DNA of 64,000 nucleotides from Tunturibacter psychrotolerans (GCF_040359615.1 NZ_CP132942.1:5022001-5086000); one strand, 5' to 3'; positions 10,036-18,828 are shown, numbered from the stretch's first letter. The notes: generated by a model from the sequence alone, not told the origin. Numbers and translations: made by a program.

Positions 10036-10788
10036 ATGATCACTACAAAAAGATCGTTGCAAGCACTCTTCTGTCTGGGCTTCACCCTACTAGTAAGTAT
10101 CTCTTGTAAAGCAGACATTATCTCGGCGACGAGCTCAAGGCTCAACGTCGCCCAAGTCGGACCGGTGACAAACGGTTTAGTAAATTTCACGAACTGGAAC
10201 CCAGGAGGCTGTGGCGGAGTAAGCCCATGCATCGTTGGTGCTTCTATCATCCCCATCACGCTCTTTGAGGATGTCAGCACATCCAGCATCACCTTCACCT
10301 ACGGCTCGGACTTCGATTTCGACTACGCATCAACCGGACCAGGCGATCGTCTGATCCTCCGATATCTGCTTCCACCCCAGGGCCTTGATTTGAACTTGGG
10401 AATCACGGGAGCGTCGCTCTATCTCACCGGGCCACCGCAAGGCATTCCGGATATTGGGATACCTCCGTCTTCTGGTCTTTCCTCGTGCCCTTCGGACAAT
10501 CCAAACACTGGAAACTACTGTTACTCCTTCGATCAAGATCTGACAGGAAGTAGCGGCAGCAACTTCGCCAATGTCTCGTTACCTTACAAGACTGCCGGCT
10601 TAGACGAGGTCGACATCTATCTTGCAGTTCAGGATCTAAATCCGAATGGCGGCACCTTTACAATTACTCAGGATGCCGTAAACATCGCCCCGGAGCCATC
10701 GAGTTTCATTCTGCTAGGGAGTGGGTTCGTTGGAGTGGCAGGCCTGATGCGCCGTCGTGTGAAGCACCTCCGAGCCAACAATCAATAA
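10036..10788 (+). CDS. PEP-CTERM sorting domain protein
   Basis: This 250-residue exported protein has a signal peptide at 1-27 and a C-terminal PEP-CTERM tripartite signal: the APEPSS motif, a hydrophobic helix (FILLGSGFVGVAGL) and a basic end (MRRRVKH). Proteins of this class are processed by an exosortase (EpsH/XrtA type) and are often linked to exopolysaccharide. The central ~190 residues are Gly/Ser/Asn-rich and beta-predicted, with no named domain. No exosortase gene lies in the window. A family A double hairpin follows the stop codon by about 20 nt. Confidence 0.85.
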   Translation: MITTKRSLQALFCLGFTLLVSISCKADIISATSSRLNVAQVGPVTNGLVNFTNWNPGGCGGVSPCIVGASIIPITLFEDVSTSSITFTYGSDFDFDYASTGPGDRLILRYLLPPQGLDLNLGITGASLYLTGPPQGIPDIGIPPSSGLSSCPSDNPNTGNYCYSFDQDLTGSSGSNFANVSLPYKTAGLDEVDIYLAVQDLNPNGGTFTITQDAVNIAPEPSSFILLGSGFVGVAGLMRRRVKHLRANNQ

Positions 10789-10808
10789 CATCCATCATTT
10801 CTTCGAAC

Positions 10809-10859
10809 GCCCACTCATGCAGTCTCACGCATGAGTGGGCATTCGTGCGAAAGCACGAA
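10809..10859 (+). repeat. Family A double-hairpin repeat, copy 1
   Basis: Hairpin 1 pairs GCCCACTCATGC (10809-10820) perfectly with GCATGAGTGGGC (10829-10840). Hairpin 2 pairs TTCGTGC (10842-10848) with GCACGAA (10853-10859) across a GAAA tetraloop. There is no following T-run, so it is not a classic terminator. It is the best preserved of five copies. Confidence 0.8.
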
Positions 10860-10908
10860 CTGCTCTCGTCTTTCAGATTTGCGTCACAGGTTCGCTCCAG
10901 TTTCTCTA

Positions 10909-11277
10909 TCAGGGCGGGTGGCCCATTCTAAAAATCCCAATTCCAACTAGGGCGTGTTCACCCTGGCGAAGGGCTGCGATAATGGGGGCGAAGTTGAGAA
11001 ATCCGAGGAAGAGGACATCGAGTTTCTGGAAGCGAGAGAAGGTTCTGCGGAAGCCTTTGAGTCGCCGGAAGAGCCGCTCGCCGCCTGGGCTTCGCCGCCG
11101 CCGGAGACAATTTTTCCAAGGCGTTCGACCGTTTCGGAGCGTTTGTGTAGATCTGGTCGGCGAAAATGGTGACTGCGTGATGGCGCTCGCCGGAAGGAAC
11201 GATTGCCATCGGTGCCGCAACCCCATCCAGTATCCTTATGAGAGTCGGTCGGAAGCCCGACCCTGAATTGAGACACC
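10909..11277 (-). pseudogene. Decayed IS5-like transposase fragment
   Basis: Two minus-strand frames together resemble an IS5-family DDE transposase. The upstream part (about 11277-11150) reads as a degraded GFxTxIxxxxDGxGxPMxxxxxxGERHxxxxFAD segment. The downstream part (about 11090-10910) reads FRRLKGFRRTFSRFQKLD followed by a hydrophobic C-terminus, like the terminal RLK..RR..TRYDKL block of these enzymes. The pieces are in different frames with the middle missing, and no terminal inverted repeats were found. A GGCGGGTGGCCCAT segment at about 10914-10927 is also present at about 13760-13773 near a family B repeat. Confidence 0.6.
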
Positions 11278-11278
11278 T

Positions 11279-12790
11279 TTGACCAGCAAGAAGGCCAAGC
11301 TTGACGGCACCCCGGATCAAGCGCAATCACGCCGAAATCGCGGAAAGACCGTCCGTCGTAGTCTTGTCGAAGCAAGTGAGGCCCAGGACGCGGCACTCCT
11401 CGCCCGCGAACTCCGTACCTCGCAAACTCAGCAGGAACTTGCCGTGATTGTCGTGGTCGAGTTCACCGGAGAACTTCGCAAGCGCAAGCAGATTACCGCA
11501 GCCGCTCGCCTTGCCCGCACCGCGGCCGCCGTCATGGCTCGAGAAGAAGACCTCCCGGGCCATGCAGCCTCCACCCTCGACTTCGATGCCAGCCGCGCAG
11601 AGTTCGAGGAACTCGCCCGATCAGCCGGTGCGACCATTGCCGCCACCCTCGTCCAACGTCGCCAGAGGCCCGATCCCTCCAGTCTCGTCGGTCAAGGCAA
11701 ACTCGATGAAATTGTTGAGGCCGTCGCCTCCACCAACGCCTCGCTTGTCCTCTTCGACCACGACCTCACCCCCTCGCAACTCCGCAACATCGAATCCCGT
11801 CTACCCTGCCACGTCATCGACCGTTCGCAGCTCATCCTCGACATCTTCGCCCGCCACGCCAAGACCCGCGAAGGCCAGATCCAGGTAGAACTCGCCCAGC
11901 TCGAATATCAGCTGCCCCGACTGGCCGGACGCGGTCGCGCCATGTCGCAGCTGGGCGGTGGCATCGGAACCCGCGGCCCGGGCGAAACTCAGCTCGAGAC
12001 CGATCGCCGCAAGATCAACCTTCGCATCGACCACATCAAGGCCCAGCTCGACGACGTCCGCCGCATTCGCCATCAGCAGCGGCAGCGCCGCGAGGCAGTC
12101 CCGGTCCCCGTTGTCGCCCTTGTCGGCTATACCAACGCCGGCAAGAGCACCCTCTTCAATGCACTCACCGAGGCTGGCGTGCTCGAATCGGCCCGCATGT
12201 TCGCTACCCTCGATCCGAAGCTCCGACAGCTGCAGCTTCCTTCCCGCCGCAAGATCCTGCTCTCCGATACCGTCGGCTTCATCCGCAACCTTCCTCACAC
12301 ACTCGTTACGAGCTTCCGCGCTACCCTCGAAGAGGTCGAGAGAGCCGAAATTCTTCTTCACGTCCAGGACGCCGCCAGCCCTATCCGCGAAGAGCAGAAA
12401 ACTCAGGTCGAAAGAGTCTTAGCCGAGCTTGCAGTCTCGACCAAGCCCGTCATCCAGGTCTTGAACAAGGTCGATCTCGTCCCGCCCCAGGAACTCGCCC
12501 ACCTCTCCAGCGATCGCGAAGCGATTCCCGTCTCCTCGCTTCAGCACACCGGCCTTGAACAACTCCTGACTGCCATCGATGCCGCGCTCGTGGTCGACCC
12601 GCTCGTCGAATCCAGCTTTCGGCTCCCGCAATCCGAAGGCTCCATCCTCGCCTCGCTCGAAGGCGGAGCTATCATCGACGAGAAACGCTTCGAAGGAAAC
12701 CTCGTCTTTCTCCGAGCCCGCGGACCAGCATCCCTTCTTGACCGGTACCGCCGTTTCCGTGATAACCATGACTCTTCTAACCAGCGCTGA
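11279..12790 (+). CDS. hflX: Ribosome-associated GTPase HflX
   Basis: HflX splits stalled or hibernating 70S ribosomes and binds near the peptidyl-transferase centre. The HflX N-domain is seen at about 50-200 ([45 protein letters not shown]). It is followed by a linker helix and a G domain with G1 GYTNAGKS at 283-290, G3 DTVGF near 330-334 and G4 NKVD near 396-399. The only plausible start is the TTG at 11279, with no strong SD. About 50 N-terminal residues precede recognisable homology and lie next to the transposase remnant, so the start is uncertain. The next in-frame ATG would delete part of the N-domain. Confidence 0.85.
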   Translation: MTSKKAKLDGTPDQAQSRRNRGKTVRRSLVEASEAQDAALLARELRTSQTQQELAVIVVVEFTGELRKRKQITAAARLARTAAAVMAREEDLPGHAASTLDFDASRAEFEELARSAGATIAATLVQRRQRPDPSSLVGQGKLDEIVEAVASTNASLVLFDHDLTPSQLRNIESRLPCHVIDRSQLILDIFARHAKTREGQIQVELAQLEYQLPRLAGRGRAMSQLGGGIGTRGPGETQLETDRRKINLRIDHIKAQLDDVRRIRHQQRQRREAVPVPVVALVGYTNAGKSTLFNALTEAGVLESARMFATLDPKLRQLQLPSRRKILLSDTVGFIRNLPHTLVTSFRATLEEVERAEILLHVQDAASPIREEQKTQVERVLAELAVSTKPVIQVLNKVDLVPPQELAHLSSDREAIPVSSLQHTGLEQLLTAIDAALVVDPLVESSFRLPQSEGSILASLEGGAIIDEKRFEGNLVFLRARGPASLLDRYRRFRDNHDSSNQR

Positions 12791-12934
12791 CGGCGAAGCA
12801 GACAATTATCATCGAACAGGAACAGAGGTAAGTTCCCTCCGGCCTAGCCATCGAGCTTTCAGACGGATAGGGACTGGTGCCGCTACTCGGTTTCTGGGCG
12901 AATAGTCCTTTTTGGTAAGAAGTTTTATGGTACC

Positions 12935-13010
12935 GGGTGCCTCATCCTTCGCGCTTTTGCGAAGGGTGGGATGTAAACTGTCCAACACAGTCATGCCCAC
13001 CGGCCTGAAG
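12935..13010 (+). repeat. Family B hairpin repeat, copy 1
   Basis: CCTTCGC (12946-12952) pairs with GCGAAGG (12959-12965), and an outer CATCC/GGATG stem extends it. The hairpin is followed by TGTAAACT and a conserved ATGCCCACCGGCCT stretch, shared with copy 2 at 13799. It lies about 57 nt before the start of the next gene, so it may be a 5' leader or promoter element. Confidence 0.65.
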
Positions 13011-13066
13011 CACTTCCAACACAACAAACCTTGCATCCGAATCGTCCAGTCAGAAAGACCGTTTCG

Positions 13067-13699
13067 ATGGTGATGAACATGTTTAAATATCTAGCGACCA
13101 GCATGTGCGTCCTGTTACTTGCCACGATCTCGAAGGCTCAAACGAGCTATCCGAAGTTTGAGATTCCTGTGGATTTTTCCTTCGTTAATGTTCATCCTGA
13201 TCTCCCTGCAATCACCAGCTTCAATGTCTTCGGCGGTGGTGCAGCAGGCGTCTACAACTTCGCATCGTTCATTGGGATCAAAGCCGACTTCCAGTTCTAC
13301 ACTCAAGGCACCAGCGTGCGGAACACGCTCGAACATGACGGCTTTCCACCGGGCAAGCTTAGCGCAAACCTCACTACCTATATGTTCGGACCGCAGTTTA
13401 AAAAACATAGCGGCAAACTCCAGCCATTCGGCGAAGCGCTTTTTGGTACCGCGCATAGTAATGAGTTTGCGCAGATCCTCGAGGACGAGGGCATCACGAA
13501 CAAGAGCAGTGCGGACAGTGCCTTCGCGATGGAGTTCGGCGGCGGCGTGGATTACGCGATCATCCCCTACGTGGAGCTTCGCCCAGTTGAGGTCGACTAC
13601 CTGCTAACCCGCTTTGGAGTTAACGGAACCCCTTATACCGGAAATCAGAACAACTTCAAATATTCGGCGGGCGTCAATTTTCAATTCGGTGGCAAATAG
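13067..13699 (+). CDS. Outer-membrane beta-barrel protein
   Basis: This 210-residue protein has a signal peptide (MFKYLATSMCVLLLATISKA before QTSY) and alternating hydrophobic/polar strands in the style of small OmpA/opacity-like porins: FDFSFV-like entry, FASFIGIKADFQFYT, LQPFGEALFGTAHS, EFGGGVDYAI and the terminal YSAGVNFQFGGK. The family is assigned by pattern only. Start candidates are the ATGs at 13067, 13073 and 13079. I give the first, but no strong SD decides between them. It stands alone, with a family B repeat in its presumed leader. Confidence 0.65.
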   Translation: MVMNMFKYLATSMCVLLLATISKAQTSYPKFEIPVDFSFVNVHPDLPAITSFNVFGGGAAGVYNFASFIGIKADFQFYTQGTSVRNTLEHDGFPPGKLSANLTTYMFGPQFKKHSGKLQPFGEALFGTAHSNEFAQILEDEGITNKSSADSAFAMEFGGGVDYAIIPYVELRPVEVDYLLTRFGVNGTPYTGNQNNFKYSAGVNFQFGGK

Positions 13700-13798
13700 A
13701 ACTTCCTGATCCATACTGGCGAGCAATCCAAGAAGCAGAGGTAGCCCGTGAAAAAACTTGGCGGGTGGCCCATACATAAAATCAAACCACAACATCGC

Positions 13799-13870
13799 GT
13801 GCCCCATCCTTCGCATTTTTTTGCGAAGGGCAGGAAGGGTAAACTGCACACACACCATGCCGACCGGCCT
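13799..13870 (+). repeat. Family B hairpin repeat, copy 2
   Basis: CCTTCGC (13808-13814) pairs with GCGAAGG (13823-13829) across a T-rich loop. GGGTAAACTG and ATGCCGACCGGCCT follow, aligning with copy 1. It lies about 110 nt before the GT87-like gene. The GGCGGGTGGCCCAT segment at about 13760 precedes it. Confidence 0.65.
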
Positions 13871-13981
13871 AGTACGCTACCAGAACACCAAACAGCTCCA
13901 CTCTTAAGGATGCAAGCCATTTCGACTCACATGGTTTACTCTTGACGCATTGCGACATTTCCAACACTGAGGAGCTTATTT

Positions 13982-15229
13982 GTGCAGAAGTTGACGGATC
14001 CCTTGCGTTCAAGGATGCCTGTCCTGGTCGCAGTTATAACGATTGCAACCTTTTTATGCATCGGCACTTATACTCGGGGAAACGTGGCGGCTGCCTGGAA
14101 GATGATGCAGATCCCTTCAACCAACCCACTTTTTGCAGATACTATAACCGTTACCAACTCCATTGATTGCCTTCTCGCTGGCCAGAACCCATACAAGGTG
14201 GGCAGCTTTGACCCTTTCCAGCGCCTCTATAACTACCCTCCCATCTGGCTCAAGGCGCGATATCTCGGTATCACCTCGCGCTCGACAAATCTGGTTGGAA
14301 CGATGCTGGCGCTTAGTACGATCGCTGCTTGCCTGCTCTTATTTCGCACAAAGACATGGGTGAGCGCACTCATCGTCTTCTTCGCTCTGACATCGAAGGC
14401 CACCCTGTTTCTTGTGGAGCGTGGCAACATAGACCAGCTGATTTTTTTTCTGCTCGTCTTCGGCTTCTTTTTAATCGACCGGCAGCGAGCCGAACTGAAA
14501 TCCCTCTTCACTGGTATCCTGGTTGGCGTTTTGACCGTACTGAAGATCTATCCTGTCGTGACCGCTGTCGTCTTCATCCGCAATCGAAACGGTTTCATGA
14601 AAACGCTTCTGGTCGCAGTGCTTTCCATTGCAGCTCTCATAGTCACAGCCGGACATAGCCTTCCCGTCGTGTTGTCAAATACACCGCGAGATTCACAATG
14701 GTCCTTTGGGGCATTTCCCTTTTTCATGGCAATAGGTAGCCATTCCATTTTCGCTTCCGTCCCACCCGTATTCCGCCATCGTGTTGTCGCTTCACTTGGA
14801 GGAGTCGCCCTCGGCGCCCTGTCGCTGGTTGCTGCATTCATCTACCGCGATCGAGTCGACCAGTTCTTTCCGCAGCTTGATTTCGACCATGCCAGAGGCC
14901 GTCTCGCCATCTCTGGTCTTGCGATCTTTTGTTTCGTCTTTGTCTCAGGTGCAAGCTACAACTATCGCCTCATTTTCCTCTTGGGTATACTGGCATATCT
15001 TGTCGAAGACATCGACAACGGCACCACTCGGCGCTCCGTGCCTACAGCCATTCTCCTTGTTCTTCTCATGTGGGGATCCTTCTCTTTGTCTATGTTTCGT
15101 GAGATTCTCGACGGGCTGACCTTCGTGTTGGCGACTGCATGGCTGGGCACCTCGCTTATACCTTATGCTTGGAAACGAGCCGACATTTCTGCAATTGGTA
15201 CTCAAATCACGCTAACCGAATCGAATTAG
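13982..15229 (+). CDS. Polytopic membrane protein, GT87/DUF2029-like mannosyltransferase
   Basis: The 415-residue protein has about nine to ten hydrophobic segments. Its pattern resembles GT-C-fold DUF2029/GT87 polyprenol-phosphate-mannose transferases: an early periplasmic loop (NPYKVGSFDPFQRLYNYPPIW), then ERGNIDQLIFFLLVFGFFL and GILVGVLTVLKIYPVV. Such enzymes transfer mannose from a lipid donor to envelope glycans; the acceptor is unknown here. The GTG at 13982 is preceded by GAGGAG with 7-nt spacing, which decides the start over the ATG at 14015. A decayed epimerase gene lies directly downstream. Confidence 0.65.
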   Translation: MQKLTDPLRSRMPVLVAVITIATFLCIGTYTRGNVAAAWKMMQIPSTNPLFADTITVTNSIDCLLAGQNPYKVGSFDPFQRLYNYPPIWLKARYLGITSRSTNLVGTMLALSTIAACLLLFRTKTWVSALIVFFALTSKATLFLVERGNIDQLIFFLLVFGFFLIDRQRAELKSLFTGILVGVLTVLKIYPVVTAVVFIRNRNGFMKTLLVAVLSIAALIVTAGHSLPVVLSNTPRDSQWSFGAFPFFMAIGSHSIFASVPPVFRHRVVASLGGVALGALSLVAAFIYRDRVDQFFPQLDFDHARGRLAISGLAIFCFVFVSGASYNYRLIFLLGILAYLVEDIDNGTTRRSVPTAILLVLLMWGSFSLSMFREILDGLTFVLATAWLGTSLIPYAWKRADISAIGTQITLTESN

Positions 15230-15242
15230 TGCTTCTGGATAT

Positions 15243-15559
15243 AAAAAGAAAGTTGTTATCACTGGCGCGGCAGGGCTCGTTGGCCAGATTTGATTCCACG
15301 CCTCTTGGATCGGGGCTTTAATGCGATCGATAAACATCCGACCGACACTGTAATCCTCCCAAAAAACTGGCCCACCGCGCGTTTGTTGCGGAGCGATCTA
15401 GCCGCAAGCGAAAGCCGTCCCCCTGAATAGCAGGCCGAGCTTGCCGGCTGCGACGCTCTCGTCATCGCACACGCACAGATCTGTGGAATCGTGCCCGAGG
15501 AGTTCGTACGCAATAACATCAATGCAACCGAACGCCTCCGATATTCAACATACGTGTAA
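15243..15559 (+). pseudogene. Remnant of an NAD-dependent epimerase/dehydratase
   Basis: The 5' part reads KKVVITGAAGLVGQ, the Rossmann GxxGxxG start of extended SDR epimerases. The frame is then lost at about 15287 and continues in another frame as DLIPRLLDRGFNAIDKHP, an in-frame TAG at 15428, then ELAGCDALVIAHAQICGIVPEEFVRNNINATERL. That is the order expected for these enzymes, with one frameshift, one stop and loss of everything after about residue 105. It is clearly non-functional as it stands. Confidence 0.7.
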
Positions 15560-15638
15560 CGCCCTGCAGGAAGCACTTAGCAAACCTTCCGCGACCCGAC
15601 TTATTCCCACATCACACTGAACTATTAGCCAGTGGGTG

Positions 15639-15685
15639 ACCCATAGCTGGATTTAGAGATGTGGGCATTCACGCGAAGGCGTGAA
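15639..15685 (+). repeat. Family A double-hairpin repeat, copy 2
   Basis: Hairpin 1 (15639-15666) is imperfect. Hairpin 2 pairs TTCACGC (15668-15674) with GCGTGAA (15679-15685) across GAAG. Compared with copy 1, two adjacent base pairs in the second stem changed on both sides (GT/AC to AC/GT), so pairing is kept. Confidence 0.65.
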
Positions 15686-15703
15686 CCAGGTTCGCTATGA
15701 GAT

Positions 15704-15913
15704 TCACTCGAAGAGGGAAATCGCGACACGCAGGTCGTCAGCAAGCCGCCGATATAACTCCTGTATCGTGCGTAGTGCGAGTAGCTGATCGGATGTGTCC
15801 AGCGGCTCCGTGTTGATCAGCCGCTCGATGGCCTCAATGTCGATCGCGACCGCGTCCAGCTTCTCGGTCAGCAGGGTTGTGGCACCATGTGGCATGGCAG
15901 AACAGTCTACCAT
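15704..15913 (-). CDS. Small hypothetical protein
   Basis: The 69-residue (or 63-residue from the ATG at 15895) acidic helical protein has no recognised family: LLTEKLDAVAIDIEAIERLINTEP then LLALRTIQELYRRLADDLRVAIS. An upstream extension to 16000 would run through a family A repeat and the receiver gene end, so it was not used. No clear SD is visible. The gene follows the receiver-like gene on the same strand, with the repeat between them. It is real-looking because of its even helical pattern, but it is unproven. Confidence 0.45.
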   Translation of the reverse strand: MVDCSAMPHGATTLLTEKLDAVAIDIEAIERLINTEPLDTSDQLLALRTIQELYRRLADDLRVAISLFE

Positions 15914-15923
15914 TTGGCGGGGT

Positions 15924-15969
15924 GCCCATATCTCGATTTTGAGATGCAGGCAATCGTGCGAAAGTACGA
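15924..15969 (+). repeat. Family A double-hairpin repeat, copy 3
   Basis: Hairpin 1 spans 15924-15951 with a TATCTC/GAGATG core and two mismatches. Hairpin 2 pairs TCGTGC (15954-15959) with GTACGA (15964-15969) across GAAA, with one G-U pair. It lies 7 nt beyond the stop of the minus-strand receiver-like gene. Confidence 0.65.
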
Positions 15970-15975
15970 GCCCTC

Positions 15976-16323
15976 CTAAGCGCCCAGGATCTCGCGGCAA
16001 TCCGCCACAAACTGACTGGGCTGAAAACTATCCGATCGATACACGTTCTCAGCCACCTTCTTCAGCGAGGCTCGATGCTCTGTCAGAAATAGAATCTTCG
16101 CGCCCGGCCACCTCGCACGCAGCCTCTCAGCAATAGAAGCCTGCTCCTCTTCGCTGAGCGAATGTCCAAGAACTCCAAGTTCGACTGCGGGTTCTAGCGG
16201 CAAAGAATCAATCTGGTCTCGCGAACATGCCGATATGACAGCGAACCCCGCCTGTTTGAGCACCAGCAAGCGAGTCTGCAGAAGCGCCGCGTCGTTGCCA
16301 CACACCATAATTCGTCGGGACAA
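15976..16323 (-). CDS. Receiver-like protein lacking the phospho-Asp
   Basis: This 115-residue single-domain protein has the alternating beta/alpha layout of a CheY-like receiver: RRIMVCGND (strand 1 and acidic pair position), AGFAVISACS, ELGVLGHSL, GAKILFLTEHRAS. The residue after VL, normally the phosphorylated Asp, is Gly53 (VLGHSL), and the usual KP near the last strand is absent (VYRSDSFQP). It therefore probably works without phosphorylation, as a pseudo-receiver or protein-binding module. No kinase is nearby. Confidence 0.65.
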   Translation of the reverse strand: MSRRIMVCGNDAALLQTRLLVLKQAGFAVISACSRDQIDSLPLEPAVELGVLGHSLSEEEQASIAERLRARWPGAKILFLTEHRASLKKVAENVYRSDSFQPSQFVADCREILGA

Positions 16324-16492
16324 GGTATGTAGGACCCCCAGGCCAGAGCTGCGAAAGTTCTAGAAGTCTACTTCGTCTCCAGAATGTCGCGCAACAGACA
16401 TATAAGTCTATACATCTCAAGGGTTATCGACTGCATCAATAGAACCCAAGGCTTTGGCCATACGCTAATCCCGCGGCTGGAAATAGGCAACA

Positions 16493-16702
16493 ATGAGAGA
16501 CCCTGACACCAACACATCTCAGCCAACCAACGACGCATTTCTCCGCAAGGCAGCAAATCACGCCGAAGCTCTCTCGAACCTCATCTATCTGATCTGCGAA
16601 GAAGCCGAGCACCCTGCGAAGGTCCGCCACTATGCCGGCCCCTCCGAACAGAGCCTTCAGGGGCTGACTCAACTTCTACTCGAACAACGCCACCCACAAT
16701 AA
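16493..16702 (+). CDS. Small hypothetical protein
   Basis: The 69-residue protein is mainly helical (NDAFLRKAANHAEALSNLIYLICEEAEHP, LQGLTQLLLEQ). No family was recognised. It is divergent from the receiver-like gene with a spacer of about 170 nt. The ATG at 16493 lacks a strong SD. Codon-position bias looks coding but the gene is short. Confidence 0.45.
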   Translation: MRDPDTNTSQPTNDAFLRKAANHAEALSNLIYLICEEAEHPAKVRHYAGPSEQSLQGLTQLLLEQRHPQ

Positions 16703-17069
16703 ATCGAACACGCATACGACGCCAGGACGAAGCGTATCCGGGTCGTCCAGTCAGCACTGGAGAAATCTATGGCAAGAGACATCATCAAATTTTCGATTGG
16801 ACTTTAAAGATGTCAATTGATTTGCCGTTCTCCAACGACCCGGCTTAGACTGTGCTTACCCAGCTCCGGACTAAGAGCCCGTCCCCTGTTGTGAAGCGAA
16901 GATGAGGACAACAACAAAACTGTAGTTCTGCAAGCACTCCTTCAGACGAAATGAAAAAGCTTCTCTTGGGTTTCCCGTTTCCTCTCGCGAATTCTCGTAC
17001 ATCGACAGTAATAATTGCTCACGATCAAAGCATTAATCACTTGCGTAATTCGGAGTTCAGACTATAGCC
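16703..17069. other. Intergenic, nothing recognised
   Basis: This is the upstream region of the CNMP/flavoprotein gene. A small CCAGT/ACTGG dyad at about 16748-16762 and AT-rich DNA near 17010-17040 are the only features. No convincing promoter or CRP-type site was identified. Confidence 0.45.
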
Positions 17070-18749
17070 ATGTCCTCATCGCCATCGCTCAGTGGGCTCA
17101 GCACGGATAGGGAGATGTGGCCGATCCTTACGGAGGCCGAGATAGATCGTGCGCGACCGTATGGACGGACGCGCCGAACCGAGCTTGGCGAGATTCTGTA
17201 TCGGCCGGGAGAGGTGGGCAGGCCGTGCTTCCTTGTCTTATCAGGCTACCTGGAGATCGTTCAGCCAACTGTTTACGGCGAACGACTGGTCGCGCACATG
17301 TGCGCAGGAATGTTCACCGGCGAGGCGGGCTCGATCGCAGGGCAGCGAACCGTAGTGCAGGGCCGAGTGATAGAAGCAGGTGAGATCCTGGAGATTCGCC
17401 CTGATGAGCTTCGCGCTCTTGTGGCGCGCGATGCTGGTCTGAGTGAGACCCTTTTGCGCGCGTTCATGTTGCGCAGGCTTATGCTGATCAATCGGCAGTT
17501 GGGCAATGTCTGTGTCATTGGCTCACGACACTCTTCAGACACGCTGCGTATTCGGGAGTTTCTAGCCCGAAATGGTCATCCGTATACTTTTATCGACCTG
17601 GATGCGGACGATACTGCCCGGGATCTTCTCGACCGCTTTTCAATCGCTATCTCTGAGGTCCCGATAGTGATCGGCAACGGGACGATGGTTTTGCGCAATC
17701 CGACAACGTCACAGTTGGCCGACTGCCTCGGACTTAACGACAATATCCATACCGGCCTGCTGCACGACCTCATCATCGTGGGCGCTGGGCCGGCGGGTCT
17801 GGCAGCGGCGGTGTACGGAGCCTCGGAAGGATTGGATACTCTTCTGATTGAAAGCCATGCGCCCGGGGGGCAGGCGGGCTCCAGTTCAAAGATAGAAAAT
17901 TATCTGGGATTTGCAACCGGGGTCTCCGGGCAGGATCTCGCTACGAACGCAACCAAGCAGGCACAGAAGTTTGGGGCGAAGATGGCGTTGGCACGTGCGA
18001 TTGTTGAACTTCGATGCCACCGTCGTCCCTACGAACTCGTCAGGGACGATGGAACTGTCTTCTTCGGACGGACCATTGTCATTGCGACTGGCGCCCGCTA
18101 CAACAAGCCAGCCGCAGTCCCCCTGGACCGCTACGCGGGTCGCGGAGTTCACTACGGCGCGACCTACATCGAGGCCCAACTGTGTGAGCACGAAGAGGTC
18201 ATTGTGGTGGGCGGCGGCAACTCCGCCGGTCAAGCCGTGGTCTACCTCTCGCAGACAGCACGCAAGGTGTACATGCTTGTGCGAGCGTGCGACCTGGCTG
18301 AATCGATGTCGCGGTATCTCATTCAACGCATCTCCGGGAATCCGTCCATCGAGTTGCTTTGCAACTCCGAACTATGCGGTCTTGAAGGCGAGAACATCCT
18401 CGAAAAAGTGAGTTGGATTGACAAGCTGACCGGACAGGTCCGTTCGGTCCCAACGCGTCACCTCTTCATCATGACCGGCGCCTCCCCGAACACTGACTGG
18501 CTGCAGGGCAGTGTGGCTCTCGATGAGAAGGGCTTTATTCTCACAGGGCGCGATCTGCCAGCGGCAATTGATCCTGCTCGGAATTCTACGTGGCCTATTT
18601 CGCGCTCACCCTTCATGCTTGAGAGCAGCCTGCCAGGAGTGTTCGCAGTGGGCGACGTCCGGGCTGGAAGCGTCAAGCGCGTGGCCTCGGCCGTTGGTGA
18701 AGGATCTACTTCCGTGAGTCTGGTGCATCGAGCTCTCGCAGAGCTTTAG
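17070..18749 (+). CDS. Cyclic-nucleotide-binding / thioredoxin-reductase-like flavoprotein
   Basis: This is a three-part 559-residue protein. Residues 15-130 form a cNMP-binding (CRP-like) beta-roll (GEILYRPGEVGRPCFLVLSG), about 145-225 a glutaredoxin-like domain without a CxxC, and 234-559 a TrxR-like FAD/NADPH oxidoreductase. The FAD motif GAGPAG is at 238-243, the NADPH motif is GGGNSAGQA near 387, and the C-terminal FAD motif is GVFAVGDVRAGSVKR. The redox-active CxxC of true thioredoxin reductases is replaced (YIEAQLC), so disulfide reduction of thioredoxin is unlikely. Ligand gating of the flavoprotein is inferred. The gene is monocistronic, ending convergent with the SDR operon. Confidence 0.85.
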   Translation: MSSSPSLSGLSTDREMWPILTEAEIDRARPYGRTRRTELGEILYRPGEVGRPCFLVLSGYLEIVQPTVYGERLVAHMCAGMFTGEAGSIAGQRTVVQGRVIEAGEILEIRPDELRALVARDAGLSETLLRAFMLRRLMLINRQLGNVCVIGSRHSSDTLRIREFLARNGHPYTFIDLDADDTARDLLDRFSIAISEVPIVIGNGTMVLRNPTTSQLADCLGLNDNIHTGLLHDLIIVGAGPAGLAAAVYGASEGLDTLLIESHAPGGQAGSSSKIENYLGFATGVSGQDLATNATKQAQKFGAKMALARAIVELRCHRRPYELVRDDGTVFFGRTIVIATGARYNKPAAVPLDRYAGRGVHYGATYIEAQLCEHEEVIVVGGGNSAGQAVVYLSQTARKVYMLVRACDLAESMSRYLIQRISGNPSIELLCNSELCGLEGENILEKVSWIDKLTGQVRSVPTRHLFIMTGASPNTDWLQGSVALDEKGFILTGRDLPAAIDPARNSTWPISRSPFMLESSLPGVFAVGDVRAGSVKRVASAVGEGSTSVSLVHRALAEL

Positions 18750-18779
18750 TGGACCGGACGCTAGTGCTGGCGAGTTACA

Positions 18780-18815
18780 GCGACCGATGACGAAAGCTAG
18801 CTCGCCATCGGTCGC
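18780..18815. terminator. 10-bp dyad between convergent genes, possible bidirectional terminator
   Basis: GCGACCGATG (18780-18789) pairs perfectly with CATCGGTCGC (18806-18815) across a 16-nt loop containing AGCTAGCT. It lies between the stops of two convergent genes. Neither side has a real T-run, so intrinsic termination is only a possibility. Confidence 0.4.
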
Positions 18816-18828
18816 CAATAATCGCCTG

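Noticed and set aside
10809..10859. Family A hairpins as intrinsic terminators
   Set aside because: No copy has a T-run after the stem on either strand, and the second GNRA-type hairpin would be unusual for a terminator.
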